Shown here: in pieces, positions 22,149 to 34,800 of the stretch
Numbering within the stretch: position 1 is the stretch's first letter
Layout: each line of letters opens with the position of its first letter
Position numbers and translations under genes: made by a program
Notes under the pieces: generated by a model
Told to the model about the DNA's origin: nothing
The model's database searches: none
Seen by the model: only the letters and a program-made list of their open reading frames with translations
NCBI GenBank assembly: GCA_001414345.1
Contig: LLCB01000204.1
Span: 1-64,000, forward strand
Source: Hymenoscyphus infarciens
Lineage: Eukaryota > Ascomycota > Leotiomycetes > Helotiales > Helotiaceae
Direction: 5' to 3'
Length of the DNA: 64,000 bases

Positions 22149-23894
22149 CTAATCCAATTCATGCAAAACACCTCTTGGATCAACAGGCGAGTAAGGTGGG
22201 ATTGTGTTGCCAATCTGACGGTCCAACTCCACCACTGAAGCATTGGCTGGCGAGTAAGGTGGGCTCGTGTTGCCATTCTGGTTGTCCATTGAAGGACCAT
22301 TAGGTGGGTATGGCGGGCTGGTTGCGTTAAGAGATAGGTCAGTTTCGCCATGAGCAGGTGAGTCAGGCGACCAATGGCCAGGCACCCAGGACGGTGAACC
22401 GTCGTTTTCCGAGGAAGGCGACCGAGAAGCTTCACGTGGTGACGGAGTGTCCACGTAAACAGTCGATTGAGGTAGATAGTTTTGGGGATGTGGTGAGTAA
22501 GCATTTACGGCTGAGGTGCTTGCAAAAACAGGTGCTTGAGGTTGATAGTTTCGAGAGCGACTCTCTACTCGTGAGGTGGGAGCGTAGACCGGTGCTTGAG
22601 GTCCATAGCGTTGGGGAGGAAAGTAGGGTGTGGTGGCTGCGTAAACAGGTGATTGAAGTGTATGGTCTTGTGTCCCTGTTGCAGCGTTTGCATAGACTGG
22701 CGAGCGTGGTCCCCGTCTTGAGCGGCTGGATGGTCGTCTGATCGATCGTCTTGGCTCATGAATTCCACCGCACTCGCAATCCTCAAGAGAATACCCACAA
22801 TCACCACAACGGAATGTGGACTTGGTCGTAACTTCCATATTCGACGTAGTGCTAAGGATATCAAAGCACAAATCCCCATTGCTCTTGCACAATTGAGCGA
22901 AGTCTTTGTTCGAACGCAACTCCTTGAGATGTCTGGGATGAGTAGCGTTTTTGATGGCAATTTCCATCAAGGGATCGCCTTCTGGTGTTCCATCGTGGAG
23001 GAGTCGAAGGGTTGTGACGAAGGCGGAGGTTTCCCAGCAGGAGTTGACCAGTTCCTCATACTTGGTTTTTGCAAGGGCTTTGAGGGGTTGGACATCGAAT
23101 TTCTCGGCCATGATGTAGACTTGTGTGTCGATGAGCAAGGCAAACTCATCGAGGTGGTGCTCGGAATCGGCTGTTTTGCTTGTCTTTTGACGTTTGGATG
23201 GGGAGGAGGCGGATGTGTCGGGGGATTTTCTTTTGGCTGACATGGACGTTCCAGCACTTCCGGAAGACAGACTAGGACTAGAACTGCCAGAAACACTGAC
23301 GAAGGCCTCCATAAGACGGCTATAGTCAACCTTTCTGCTGAAGCCTCTCGACATAACATCGACCAATGGAGCCGCATCCTCTGAAGCCTGGAAGGTCTCT
23401 GGTTCTGGTTTGCGTCGATTGTCGTCATAGTCGCCGGTGTAGAGAAACTTGAGGAAGCACTCGACGGTATCGGGTTCCTCGTCTTCGAAATCGAACTTGC
23501 TATCAACGGCTTCCTACATCATGAGTCAGTGACACTATCCCCGCGGTTAGAGAGTTGGCGAAGTCAACATACCTTGAACCCTCCATCGATGGCAGCAGCT
23601 AGAACCGGCGATTGAAGGCACACCATCGACTTATGGACCTTGAACTCCTTATTCTTGCAGATGATGACGAGATCAGAGTATCGGCCGGTTTCTAGCATAC
23701 TGGATCACCGAGTTAGTGGCGCAATGAAGATAGGGTAAATGGTAGACTTACGTAACTGCGACTGATGCCACGTTCTTTGAGGCTTCCATCTTGACAGGTC
23801 GACTTGAGTTGGGAGCTCTGGTATTGGAAGGTGGAGGCGAGGGCGAGGGCAAATAGGTCTCAGACAAAAGCACAGGAGAAAGTACTCGTGCCAT
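22149..23894 (-). CDS. BTB/POZ-domain protein with Pro/Tyr-rich repeat tail
   Basis: Exons 23894..23752, 23699..23573 and 23513..22149, 544 residues. A short N-terminus leads into the BTB core: TGRYSDLVIICKNKEFKVHK, CLQSPVLAAAIDGGFK, then after the second intron EPDTVECFLKFLYTGDY. A Ser-rich linker with a basic KRKSPD..KRQK stretch (possible nuclear signal) follows, then the helical back half (QVYIMAEKFDVQPLKALAK) and a Cys cluster CGDCGYSLEDCECGG. The C-terminal third has about five spaced (S/A)P(V)(Y/F)A units (roughly residues 365-480) and then three PPY-containing units. BTB domains dimerise and often act as Cullin-3 adaptors, but no partner domain is visible here. Intron positions match the BTB genes at 18.6 and 36.2 kb, so the three share ancestry. 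Confidence 0.9.
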
Positions 23895-24742
23895 GTAAAT
23901 GAATCAGCTGAATTGGGTTTGTTCTTGTGTTGGTAGTTGAAAGAAACAAATGATGTGGGTTTGTTCTTGAGTTGGTATTTGTTGTCGAAGTTGTGTAGAG
24001 GAGAAGAAAGTTTTGGGAAGATGAAAGGGTCCGGTGGGTATTTAAGCCAGGAGAGCCAGGCCAGGCTGTGCCAAGACTCCGTGAAATTTGTGAAGTTCTA
24101 TTCACTATTTTTTTGCTATTGTCCTTGCTCAATACCAGAACACGATTCACCAATAGCATGCGAAAAATGACGTGGCAGGGATACTGGCCAATCAGTGGTG
24201 AAGCTGAGAAGACCAGAACACTTGGAGCCTCACCATTGACAGGGAACTTTGATAAACAGCCAAGAAGTAGTCATCCATTGAATGAAGTCAGAATGCCAAG
24301 TGCAAAGTTTGATTATGAGTGTATTGTTGGAAAACAACTAGGGGGACATCAAGGGGCAGTAATTTTAGGACCATAAACCCTCATTATTCTTACTATGTAG
24401 GGCAATTGAAGCAATTTTCCAAAAGGTTCAGGGCATTTAATAAAATTTGACTCTTTGGAACAACGGTGTTTAATTTTCCAAGAAATTTGGAACAATGGGA
24501 AGTATTTACCGCAACCTTAACTTGAATGGTGATATGGAGGTACTTTCTCAATCATAGACCTCACCTTCATCACCAGCCCCCCAATTGTAGACAAATTGAC
24601 GCTACTAGCGCAACGGAAAATCTCTACCACCAAACAATTGACGCATCTCTTTCAACACCCCTGCTTAAATCTTAAGCAAACAAACTGGTGCAAACTTTCT
24701 TCACCAACAACCCTCCGATTCTCACCACCACAAACTCTCATA
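23895..24742. other. Divergent intergenic region (BTB gene / cupin-tail gene)
   Basis: 0.85 kb between divergent start codons. It includes a copy of the BTB-associated element (24398-24520), which therefore lies between two promoters. Otherwise nothing recognisable. Confidence 0.5.
24398..24520. repeat. BTB-associated element, copy
   Basis: TAGGGCAATTGAAGC on the left and TTTGGAACAATGGGAAGTATTTACCGC on the right match internal and terminal blocks of the 41.57-kb reference copy. It sits about 500 bases upstream of the BTB start at 23894. Confidence 0.55.
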
Positions 24743-25987
24743 ATGGCCTTTCACTCACAAACCCAATCAGCGCCATCATCACCTTCCACTTCAGACACTG
24801 AGAAGAAGCGCAAGCGTGATGACAACGCGACCATAAACCCTGCAATGGCCTCGTTCGGCGGCTACGCAGCGGATGAGGAAGCTGAAGTCGAACCCTCATC
24901 TCACGTCAAAAGCTCAAAGAAGAAGCGCAAGAAGCGCAAGAAAGATAAGAAAAGACACTCCCAAAACGCGGCGACGGAGGATGAGGAGGACCTAGGAACT
25001 CAAGTCATTCTCGCCTCGTCGCCATCGTCTCGGAAGCACAAGAGGCCTTCAACCCCCAGCGGGGACGAAGAGGATGAGGAGCGGGTCGATGTCACTCCTA
25101 CTCCTAAACGCCGTCGCAAGGGTTCTACTGAAAAGATTGATCGCAGAAACATTGACAACGATGGGTATGATGCCACCGAGGAGGAGACCGAAACCGAGAA
25201 GAAGCGTTCCCTTATTGACACCATCAACCGTCCCAAAACTCAAGCGGGTGACAGCAGCGGAACAGAGTACCATGCAGAAACTCCAATTCGTCCACCACCA
25301 CGAGCTCACATCGCCAACCAAAATCGCAGTGCAACGCCCAAAGCCACCAAGAAGAGAGTGTCTAGAAAAGCAAAGGCGGTTGAGCAAGGCAATGGAATTT
25401 CTAGCGACACAGATTCTATGAGAACAAAACTTAACTCTAACATCTCCAACGATATGTTTGCAAGACCCCTCGCTCGCCGTGTTGCATTCGACTCTACTCT
25501 CGCCAAATCAAAGTCTTCTTTGCCAATTCGGGGTAGAGAGGCCGTTGATGATGAATGGGAGGAAACGACTGGAAAGGTACGAGGGCTTATACATACGAGT
25601 GGTGGTGCTGAGGCAGAAGAGAGTAAGTTTCCATTTCACCCGCATAACAAGTAAATACTAATAACTCCAGATATCGCATACTCGGCTCAATATCTCGAGT
25701 CAAACCCAAACCATACCATCTCATATGGAAACACCACTCGCAAAATGCTTATGCTCTCAGCTGGCACAACTTGTGATGTCGAGGCCGAGAAGGGGGTCAG
25801 TCTGTGTGAAGTTACTAGAGGCGGACCGTTGCTTGTCATTGTAACTGGCGGTGATGGCAAGGGAGGGAAGAGCTTTCGCATTAATGAGGGGGGCCTTTGG
25901 AGAGTTAGAGTTGGGGAGGCTTGCCATGTCACTAACGTTGCTGGGGGCGAGGTTAAAATGGCTATCTTTGGCATTGGGGTGAAGTGA
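24743..25987 (+). CDS. Lys/Arg-rich nuclear-type protein with cupin-like C-terminus
   Basis: Exons 24743..25622 and 25671..25987, 398 residues; intron GTAAGT..CTCCAG. The first 270 residues are disordered and charged, with several basic clusters (KKKRKKRKKDKKRH, PKRRRK) that read as nuclear or nucleolar targeting signals, alternating with acidic runs. The last 100 residues are ordered: AYSAQYLESNPNHTISYG, LMLSAGTTCDVE, and SFRINEGGLWRVRVGEACHV ending in an IFGIG strand. The G-x-W-x-V-x-x-G-x-x-C-x-V-x-N pattern is reminiscent of the cupin fold found at the C-terminus of CENP-C/Mif2-like proteins, but no CENP-C signature motif was seen, so this is only a fold-level suggestion. The gene is real; the function is unknown. 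Confidence 0.8.
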
Positions 25988-27150
25988 CGGCAGGTTGCAA
26001 ACGATAATTAAAAGGAATTCTTGATTTTGATGAGTCCAGGGATAGGTTGAGATCCTGGTTTTGTTGCAGATCTATAGATTTGAAGTTGACAAAAATTTTG
26101 ACTCCAAAGAAATGTGATAGTCGTGAGATAAATGTACCTAATTTGAGCAATTGGAGTCACACGTAGGCGGTAGTTCATTACGATGGGTCCACGACGAGGG
26201 TCTTTGGGTTTGAGATTCGGTTGTAAAATTCCCGGTCGATGCTCTCCATATCTTCTAGTACGACTACTCTCGGTCAATTATCACCATTTCTCCAAAGGAG
26301 CTAGAAGAAATCAGAGAACACCTTTACACTTCCAATCCTTCGTAATTGATACTCCCAATTATCCTGGGCCCTAAAAGCAAAGTAGAGAAATGCTCACTTC
26401 TCAAGCGTGTCAAGATTGTTTCTTCCAACCGAAGACCTCCAGTCGAAACTGCCTTGCCGGATGAGGTGAGTTCGTCGACACCGCGAGATTTCAGGGTCAA
26501 GCGCCATCGAGGAAGTCCAGTCGTGAATGCTGAAGGGAGTGAGAGCCGTCTTGAATAAATGTTGACGCGACTGCCGGCTCAGCTGGCCCACCGTACAGTC
26601 ACCTGACTTGAAGTTTGCTCATTTCTTGGCGAGCGCTAAGTCTCGCTTAGCGCCAGCTCTTGGGGTATAAGTATTTGGGCTCCCCCTTGGGAAACCTCTC
26701 TTTCTTCTTCATCTTAGTGCATGGGTTTTACGCACAACAGTGAGGATTCGTCCGAGTTTGCGTTTTTGCTAGTTGAAAACTATACCATGACCGCTCCTGC
26801 TGGGCTCCGGCCTGGTAGGGAATCTTTGGAAACACACATTTCTTCGAATGAAGATCCTTTTCATTGCGCGCAGCCCTTCGGGGGTTGCCGTGAAGAAGAG
26901 TTGGAGTGGAGGCTGGGGAGCACGCTCTGGAGGTGAGGGTGAGGGTTGGAAACGAAGGATCTCTGCTCCAGGAGGGAGATATCTACCTGTTCGAGACTTC
27001 CCATTGATCTCATGGTAGCAAAGACAACTCTACCTACATAGGTAGATATTTGAGCCGGGCGTGACGTGACGCGCTTCCACTAAAATTTGAAGGCATCTTA
27101 GCTCGCCCCAATCCAATGCCAACCATCCCACCAACAACCCCAAATTCACG
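25988..27150. other. 1.2-kb intergenic region
   Basis: No firm gene. A perfect short inverted repeat (GCGCTAAG, five-base loop, CTTAGCGC) lies near 26633-26655. A TATA-like GGTATAAGTATTT and a CT-rich tract (26662-26715) precede an ATG at 26721 opening a 71-codon frame with no recognisable domain; that frame could be a small gene but is unsupported. Confidence 0.4.
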
Positions 27151-28266
27151 ATGACCAAAACAGCGCTCATTACGGGCGCAACAGGGCTCCTCGGTCGACA
27201 GGTTGTCAAGGCATTTGAACGAGCCGGGTGGGATGTCAAGGGCACTGGATTCACACGCGCAAGCCCGCCCTCCCTCCTGAAGCTCGACCTGGGCTCCGAG
27301 GCTGAGGTTGCCAGAATGATCAATGAGGTCAAGTACGTTTCTATACTACATTTCATATTGCAGCACTAACACACAGGAGCGTCTAAAGACCCTCGGTCAT
27401 TGTTCATTGTGAGTGCAAAGCCATCCTACGACGCCGCAACGGCAGATGCTGATCCCTCCCCTCAGGCGCCGCGAATCGATTTCCAGACAAATGCGATAAT
27501 GACCCCGAAGGCACACGAGCTCTCAACGTTGCTGCCTCCGCTTCCCTAGCCAAGCTCTGCGCTGCCCAATCCATCGTCCTCATCTACATCTCGACCGATT
27601 ACGTGTTCCCTGGCACACAAGGCGATGCTCCGTATCAAGTTACGAGCAAGCCAAATCCCCCGAATTTATACGGAGAGACCAAACACGAGGGCGAGAAAGC
27701 AGTTTTGAGTGAGATGGAGAAGGCTGGTAAGGCAGGCTGGGGCGTGGTACTGAGAGTGCCAGTCCTATATGGCGAGGCAGAGAAACCAGAAGAGAGCGCT
27801 ATTAATGTGCTGATGAATTCTGTCTGGAAGGCCCAGGAGAAAGATGCTGCTATCAAGATGGATCATTGGGCTCTCCGCTATCCCACAAATACAGAGGATG
27901 TAGCACGAGTCTGCGAGGGTGCGTTTCCCACATTACGGGGATCCAATGGCCTCAACTGACGCGAACATAGAGCTATCGAGCAAATATTCATCTACGGAAG
28001 CTAAATCCTCACTCCCTACCATACTTCAATTCTCCTCGGAAGATCGATTTACCAAGTATGAAATCTGCGAATTGTTCGCTGAGATTATGGGCTTGCCTCT
28101 GCAGGGCATGCAAGCAAATACGGAAGGCAATGACCCGAACGCCAGTGTGCAACGCCCGTACGATTGTCATTTATCTAGTACCGCATTGAAGGATCTCGGT
28201 ATTAATGTGGCTACGATGGACTTCAAAGGCTGGTGGAGACGAGAGGCGAGAGCGTACAGAAAGTGA
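27151..28266 (+). CDS. NAD(P)-binding RmlD/MAT2B-like protein
   Basis: Exons 27151..27332, 27389..27408, 27466..27918 and 27971..28266, 316 residues. It opens with the Rossmann motif TGATGLLGRQVV (from residue 8), then VIVHCAANRFPDKC, the YISTDYVFPG motif (about residue 110) and YGETKHEGE (about 136) giving the Tyr-x3-Lys pair of extended short-chain dehydrogenases. This is the RmlD substrate-binding family, which includes the regulatory beta subunit of methionine adenosyltransferase and dTDP-4-dehydrorhamnose reductase. In fungi without rhamnose genes nearby the MAT2B-like role is the better guess, but this is inference. Exon 2 has only 20 bases and uses an AAG acceptor; an upstream CAG acceptor would create an immediate stop. 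Confidence 0.88.
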
Positions 28267-29032
28267 ACACAACATAAAAGCTCCGTCTCAACTTGAGTTT
28301 TTCTTCCCATTAGCACGGAGGCGTTTGACTTGGAAGTTTTTGCCAACCAAACGGAATCATAGCCACTGAATAAAAATTATTACAGGTCCTCCCGTTTCTG
28401 CAAACAAACGAGCCGTGCAAGAGGCTCAAGTGCTATCATGCCACGATTTCTCAAGAAAATCCTCCAAGGGCTTTTGCTCTGAATCTCGCCCAACTTGCCT
28501 ACTTTTCCCTAGCCGCCTAGCCGGGAAACAACTCAATTCGTATTGATAAGCATGAAACAGTGAAATAGAACCAGTTCGAGTGCGTTTGTCGCCGGGGGAT
28601 CGGACTCGAAATTGCCAAGAAGGGGGCTCTTCCAGCCACACCACCACAACCCGACCCTGTTTCTTCGTGCCCAACCTCTCGCGACAGCGACATAAGGTAC
28701 CTAGTACAGCTTTCTCACCACCAGCTTCTTGCTTTCCACTCACCTGCATACCTGCTCTCCTTTAATCTCATCTCAATATGTACCTTCCAGTTTCAAATTC
28801 TGTTTTCTGCCACTGATTGGCCTGCTGCATCCATCGGCGCATAGAAGCACTCGCCAGTTGGTCAATGACGACGAATTTCTTGCTTATTCCTGCCAGCAGC
28901 TTGTAAAAATTGTACAACCAACGCGCATTTCTCCAATTGAAGACGGGAAGCTACAGCAGTTCTACTCGAGTTCCGATTGCCAATTCTCGTGCATAAACGA
29001 GATACCTACCTTAATTCTTCGCAAGCCACTCT
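28267..29032. other. Intergenic region / leader of the PhoD-like gene
   Basis: About 770 bases with no supported coding sequence and no recognised repeat. Confidence 0.45.
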
Positions 29033-32000
29033 ATGGCACCTACTCCATACTGGGGCTCACTTCCTCCCCCAAAGATAGTTCGGGGCGATTCAGTCAAGCA
29101 CGAACGAGAACAAGATATGAGAGACGGAAGGGACGACCGAGAAGTGAGAGAGGTGCGCGACAAGATGTACAGCAAGATGGACCCCGACGGAAGGAACGAT
29201 CTGTCGATTGACACCAAACCTGAGCGATCCTCGAATCGTTTCTCCTCTCAGTCAAGCCGGAGACCAGACAGGAACTCCATACAAACCGAAGCACCCACAG
29301 TCTCTACGCAAAGTCCATTCGTTTCCCCAACAGATTCGAGCTTCGGCGTGAGAGGATTGGCCCCCCGACCGCCTTCTTTCCCATACGAAGCACCGGCGCC
29401 TGCGCCTGCGAATAACGATTACTTGGCAAAACGAAGACGACGTGAGAGTAGGAACAGAGAACAAGCATACGAAGATCAGGCTCCTCCCGCAGCTCCAGAC
29501 GTCCCTCGAGCACCACCTCCTGTCAGCTACAAGCAACCTTCCAGCGGTGGCCCACCCGCACGTTCACGATCAGCGCGACGGTCAGAAGGACCCGTTAGTT
29601 CCAGTCAGGGTGTGGCAGACGAGTATTATCGATCACATCCACGAGAAGGCAACTCTACATCAGGTTCTAGGAGAGGAAGTGCACAAAAGGGTCGAGCAGG
29701 ACCACATGTTGAGCAGGAATGGGACAGCACAGTACCTGAGCGAATCGATGTTCCACGACGTCAGAGGAGACAGGGCTCTGTAGCCTCACAAGGAGAATCT
29801 CAAAGACGAAGGGACTGGGCACCGGATCGATCCCCTCTTCAGAGGCTCGAATTGACGCTTGACAGCATCACCAAGGAGGAGAAAAGAGCTCGAGTCGAGG
29901 AGGCCGAGAGACTTGCAAAGGCGGAACGCAACGGAGAGAAGGGAAAACAGAATTCTGTTCGGTTTAGAAATCGACCAGTTGCAAAAGCTCCAGAGGGTGG
30001 TATCAAGTCAGAACCCCAAGATCTACTAGATACAACCACAGAAAGGAGTATTCCCGCCAAACAAGTCGAACCGGCAAAACTAAGAAACTCTCTGGGGAAA
30101 CAGAAGGCTGTCGAGGCTCCTGCGAAAGGTTTTACTCGAGGATTTGATTACGAAGAACCTGAAGATGCGGAGGAAGTTATTGAACAAGACATTTCATCGC
30201 CGCCCCGACGAGGACAAAGCACCCGTGATCGATCATACATTCCTGTTGCTGTAGGGGCTGCCGCCGGCGCAGCGGGTGCACAACTTGGCAGAAGTGGAAG
30301 TAATAGAATCAAGAAGGAACCTCCTGGAGATCCTTGGTTGCATCGTCGAATCGAGGCTGAGAACCAATATCCAGCAGTGGTACCCCCGAAACAATCTGTC
30401 ATTGAACAGGAAAACGGAGGAACATCCAGAGAGGCGGCATTACGAGGTCCCCCAAAAGGATCACTTGGCAAGGAGCTCCCCCCATCACCGGCAGAATCAG
30501 CGAAACAGCTTGATTCTTATTCAAGCGACGACATGGGCGCCAAACCTGTCCGACGGAAGACCTTGAGCAAAGTTCAACAGCTCACGGGAGAGAAGTTTTC
30601 ACAGGGCGCTTTGAAGTCGATACAGCCAGGAAACGACCGAGTCACGGAAAGTGTCAAAGTCAATGGCACAAAATATGGGTTACCATTTACCAGATCCGCT
30701 TCCAATGCAGCACGAGGCCCACCCCAACAGGAACCTGTAGAAAAATACCACCACCTTCCAGACCTGGTACATCGGCATCATGAAAACATACCCGGACAAG
30801 GAGTTTACGTTCCTTCATCCCGGCTCGATGAATGGAAGAAAGGTGGAGTTGCCCAATTGTCCGGATCTTTGCTAGACCTTGAGAGTGATGAGCAGATTGA
30901 ACTCGACAAAGATAAAGCCTGGTGGGAAGCTGGAAATACTGGGAAGCGCCGTCGAAGCACAACTAAACCTCGCAGAGCAGAAGCTTATGATGGAGAATAC
31001 GACGACAGCAATGGTACGGAAAGTCAAGTTTCGCCCCCCAAAGTCATCTGCGAAGGGTGTGAGGGTGGAGAGAAGAAGCCTGTTCCTGGTGTTATGAAGG
31101 TCTTGACGAAGGTTTCACCCCGCCAGCGTCACTATCTTGGTTACGACAGGAATAGGAGCAGTATGCAGGGCAAGGCAACAGGCGAGGTGGTCTCTGAGTC
31201 CTTCAAGGACACCTCTACGAATCTCCTCCCTGTCCCTTCTCGTTTGTCGCCTTCTAAATCTCTGGAGAATCTTACCCTTAAACCTTCCAATACATCCTCT
31301 TCAAACATTCACAAGCTAACTTGTCTGATGCGGGGCATCCGCGTCCGACCTGAAATAGCCCCAACTAGATTCAAACCCCCCCTATTCATGAGAGCAGGCC
31401 CAATGTTGAGATACTGTGGACTTCGTCGTGAAGCCGCACCTTCTCGTGCGGTTCGAGCTCTTACTGGAGTCAATTACGAGAGAGAGATATGGAGGGGAAC
31501 CATCATGATTGTCACCCAAGATGAGCAGTCTTCGTACGAACTTGCTCCAACCCTGAGAGTATTTCTCCAGCCAATGGACCTTTTACCACCACCTCCTGCA
31601 CAGGTTGATGGTGCAGGACTTGCCCCCGAATATGTTGACCCACTTGCTGGGCTTCCTAAAATCGGCAGAGATGGCAGAACCCTTTATGTGCGACCTGTTG
31701 AGGAACTTGAAGAAGAGCGGGATCTGTCAAAAGAGGAGTCTGATGATGGGTTGTTCGAGACCCAAAGAAGCAATTTGGATGGCAGCACTGATAGAAAGTG
31801 TGGAAAGTCACATTACGATGGAGAAAAGGCAGGGAAGTACAAGGAAGTGAGAGGTTTTCGATTACATACTGAGCAAGGTGTCACATTCTGGAGGTTCAAT
31901 CTCGAGATTGAACTTCGAAACAGACAACAGAGAATTGCTTACCGAATCAATCGAGGACCAGCAACAGGATTTTGGGTTCCCGCTGGTGGTCAGCCCATGA

Positions 32001-34166
32001 ATATCATGTACAGCAGCTGCAACGGGTTCAGTTATGGCACTGACCCCAACCCATTCAACGGACCGGATCCTCTCTGGAGAGACGTATTGAACAACCACCA
32101 AACCCAACCATTCCATGTCATGCTCGGAGGAGGCGACCAAATTTACAACGATGCCGTAATGGAAGAAACCAAATTCTTCAAGGATTGGACCCGACTCAAG
32201 GATCGGCACTACAAGGAGAACGTTCCATTTACGCCTGATATTCAGCAGGAGCTTGAATCATTCTACCTCAACCGGTATTGCATGTGGTTCTCACAGGGTC
32301 TTTTTGGTCTCGCCATGACTCAAATTCCCATGATCAACATATATGATGATCACGATATCATCGATGGTTACGGCTCGTACCCAGATAGCTACATGAAATC
32401 ACCTGTCATGCGGGGGTTGGGAGCGATAGCCTTCAAATACTACATGCTTTTCCAACACCAGAGCAGCATTGACGAAGGGGAGGAAACTGAACCCCAATGG
32501 ATCCTGGGCGAACAACCTGGGCCATATATGGGGGAAGTGAGTCGCAGCATATTCACAGAACTTGGTCGAAGCATCGCATTTCTGGGTCTCGATTGCCGCA
32601 CAGAACGGATGGAAGATGAGATAGTCAGTGCCGAAACATACCACAAAGTATTTGATCGACTTGAGAAAGATCTTGTCAAGGGTGTCACCAAACATCTTAT
32701 TGTAATGCTCGGCGTTCCTGTAGCCTACCCTAGGATGGTTTGGCTTGAGAATATGTAAGCAAAACATTAACATCTTCCAAGCGATTTTGTTTGTACTAAC
32801 TGTTCGGTAGACTTACCTCTCGGGCTATGCAACCAATCAAAGCACTTGGACGAGCTGGACTTCTTGGGAAGAACCTCCTCAATCATTTTGATGGAGGTGT
32901 CGAGATTTTGGATGACTTGGATGATCACTGGACAGCAAGAATGCACAAGGAAGAGCGGAATTGGTTCATCCAGGAGTTGCAAGATTTGGCAGCCGAGAAA
33001 TCCGTTCGAGTTACAATTCTCGGGTAAGAACACTCTACCATTCTCTGGAGCATAAAACTAATGTGTATAGTGGCGATGTTCATCTAGGAGCCATCGGTCA
33101 GTTCTACTCTAACCCAAAACTCGGCATTTCCAAAGACAAAGACCACCGCTACATGCCCAATGTTATATCGTCGGCAATTGTCAATGCACCACCGCCTGAT
33201 ACTCTTGCCGATGTACTCAACAGACGGAACAAGGTACACCGTCTTGACGAGGATACTTACGAAGACATGATCCCAATATTTACCCATGATGTTAATGGTA
33301 AGCCAAGAAACAACAAATGTTTGCTAAACCGCCGAAACTGGTGTTCCATCAGACCATATGATCCAGAATTATCTCCTCCGCCAACTCCACAAACAGATGG
33401 AAGCCGGACACCACCTCCAGCTCGAGGAGGACTGTTGCGTCGACTTTCAACAACTGCTCGTGGACCTAGCTACCGCGTCGAGGCATCTGGACCACCCCCT
33501 TTGTCAAGCCAAGGATTCTTCAATAGGAAGCCTTCCATGGCACGTCGTGGTTCAAGCGATTCCGAACGCCCAGGACTCCTGACTAGAACTCTGTCTCTGA
33601 CACGAAGAGGTTCCACCGGCGGTGGTGGCGGTGGCGGCCTGTTCCGACGAAGCAGTAAGAAGCGAAAGCCGGATAGTGGTGGGATCAACGGCTATGGCGA
33701 AGATAGCGACGATGATTACTCCGAAGACTACCAGAGCTCTCCCCGCCAAATGGGCATCCGAGGAGGCGCAGGTAGTCCAGAAGAAGAAGGTTATTTCCCT
33801 GAGATGGCAAGTCCTCGTGGTCGCGAGCCAGAGCACCCTACTCATATGGCCTCCACCTCGATCGCGGGCGCGCAGCCTCAGAAGGGCTTCAACAAGCGCA
33901 AATTCCATCGTACCCCTACTGGTCTTTCTGAGAAGCAGCGACGATCGGGACGGGGAGGTCCAATTGATCTTGAGGGGGGGCTGGATATTTGTTTGAATAT
34001 GGAGGTTAGTCCCAAGGATCCGGCTGGGATTACGATGCCGTATCGGCTTCTTGTGCCGGCTCTTTGGTATGAGGAACAGCTTGAAGGGGGGGCGGCCGAG
34101 AAAGTTAAGGGGGGTTTGGAGCGATGGGTTAGTTTCTCGAAGAGGAAGAATGCGAAGAATTTATGA
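29033..34166 (+). CDS. Large PhoD-like metallophosphatase
   Basis: Exons 29033..32754, 32811..33023 and 33071..34166, 1676 residues. The N-terminal half (to about residue 750) is disordered, Arg/Ser/Pro/Glu-rich. The catalytic part follows: ATGFWVPAGGQPMNIMYSSC, MLGGGDQIYND, INIYDDHDIIDGYGSYPD and, after both introns, TILGGDVHLGAIGQFY. The GDQ, DDHD and GDVH motifs are the metal-ligand blocks of the PhoD/metallophosphatase fold. A Ser/Arg-rich C-terminal region with a poly-Gly run (about 190 residues) precedes a conserved end block. No signal peptide, so a cytosolic or membrane-peripheral enzyme is likely, unlike bacterial secreted PhoD. The substrate is unknown. The intron borders use GTAAGC..GTAG and GTAAGA..ATAG. 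Confidence 0.93.
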
Positions 34167-34524
34167 GAGGTGGTGGATCACGACAAAAAAAGATTTGGGA
34201 CTTTGGGGGCTTTTGGGAATTTCGTTCTTGTTTTGTGGTTTCGTGGTCTTGTAGTATACCCCCTTCTTTGTATGTGTAGATGAAGTATACGCTTTTTAGT
34301 TTCTCTTCTTTTGTTATTGAGAAATGGAGATGCTGTTTATATATATATGTTTTGAAGAGTTTCGTTTTGTTTCGTGTTTGTGGTGAGGCTTAATGGTGTG
34401 TTGGGGTTTGATGGTCTCTGGTGATCAGGGGAACATGTAGAACTCGGTTAGCAATTCAGGCTTGGTAGCCTGTCCTGTGCCTGTCCTGTAATGCCCTGAA
34501 GGCCTGTTATTCGACAACGTCCTC

Positions 34525-34800
34525 CTCTGCCCACCCTCTAACGAAACGTAGTTTCTATACTCGTCGCAACTCAGAAAAACCCATAAAAAATGTAGAGGGA
34601 ATTAGAATAGACTCAATAACAATTGTAGTAGTTCTCGAGTATATTAATTACGTTGTTACTGCGTAGTATTTCAAAGTCTCGAAGAAAAAGCCCTTTTTAC
34701 GAGGTCGAGAATCGGAACGTTTTTGCACTCTGCCCACCCTCTACCGAAAGGCAAGTACTATACTCTATACAAATGAGAAAAATATACAAAAAAATGCTCG
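34525..34800. repeat. Tandem duplication, period about 203 bp
   Basis: CTCTGCCCACCCTCTA at 34525 recurs at 34728, each followed by CGAAA...GTA(C/G)T...TATAC and an A-rich segment. The units are diverged, so the duplication is not recent. Confidence 0.65.

Noticed and set aside
22189..22290. PPxY motifs for WW-domain (Rsp5-type) binding in the BTB tail
   Set aside because: The residues read S/T/I-P-P-Y with no residue between PP and Y, so the PPxY pattern is not met.
26721..26936. 71-codon frame with TATA-like and CT-rich upstream sequence
   Set aside because: Promoter-like context only; no domain, no splicing and no neighbour support. Noted in the intergenic entry.
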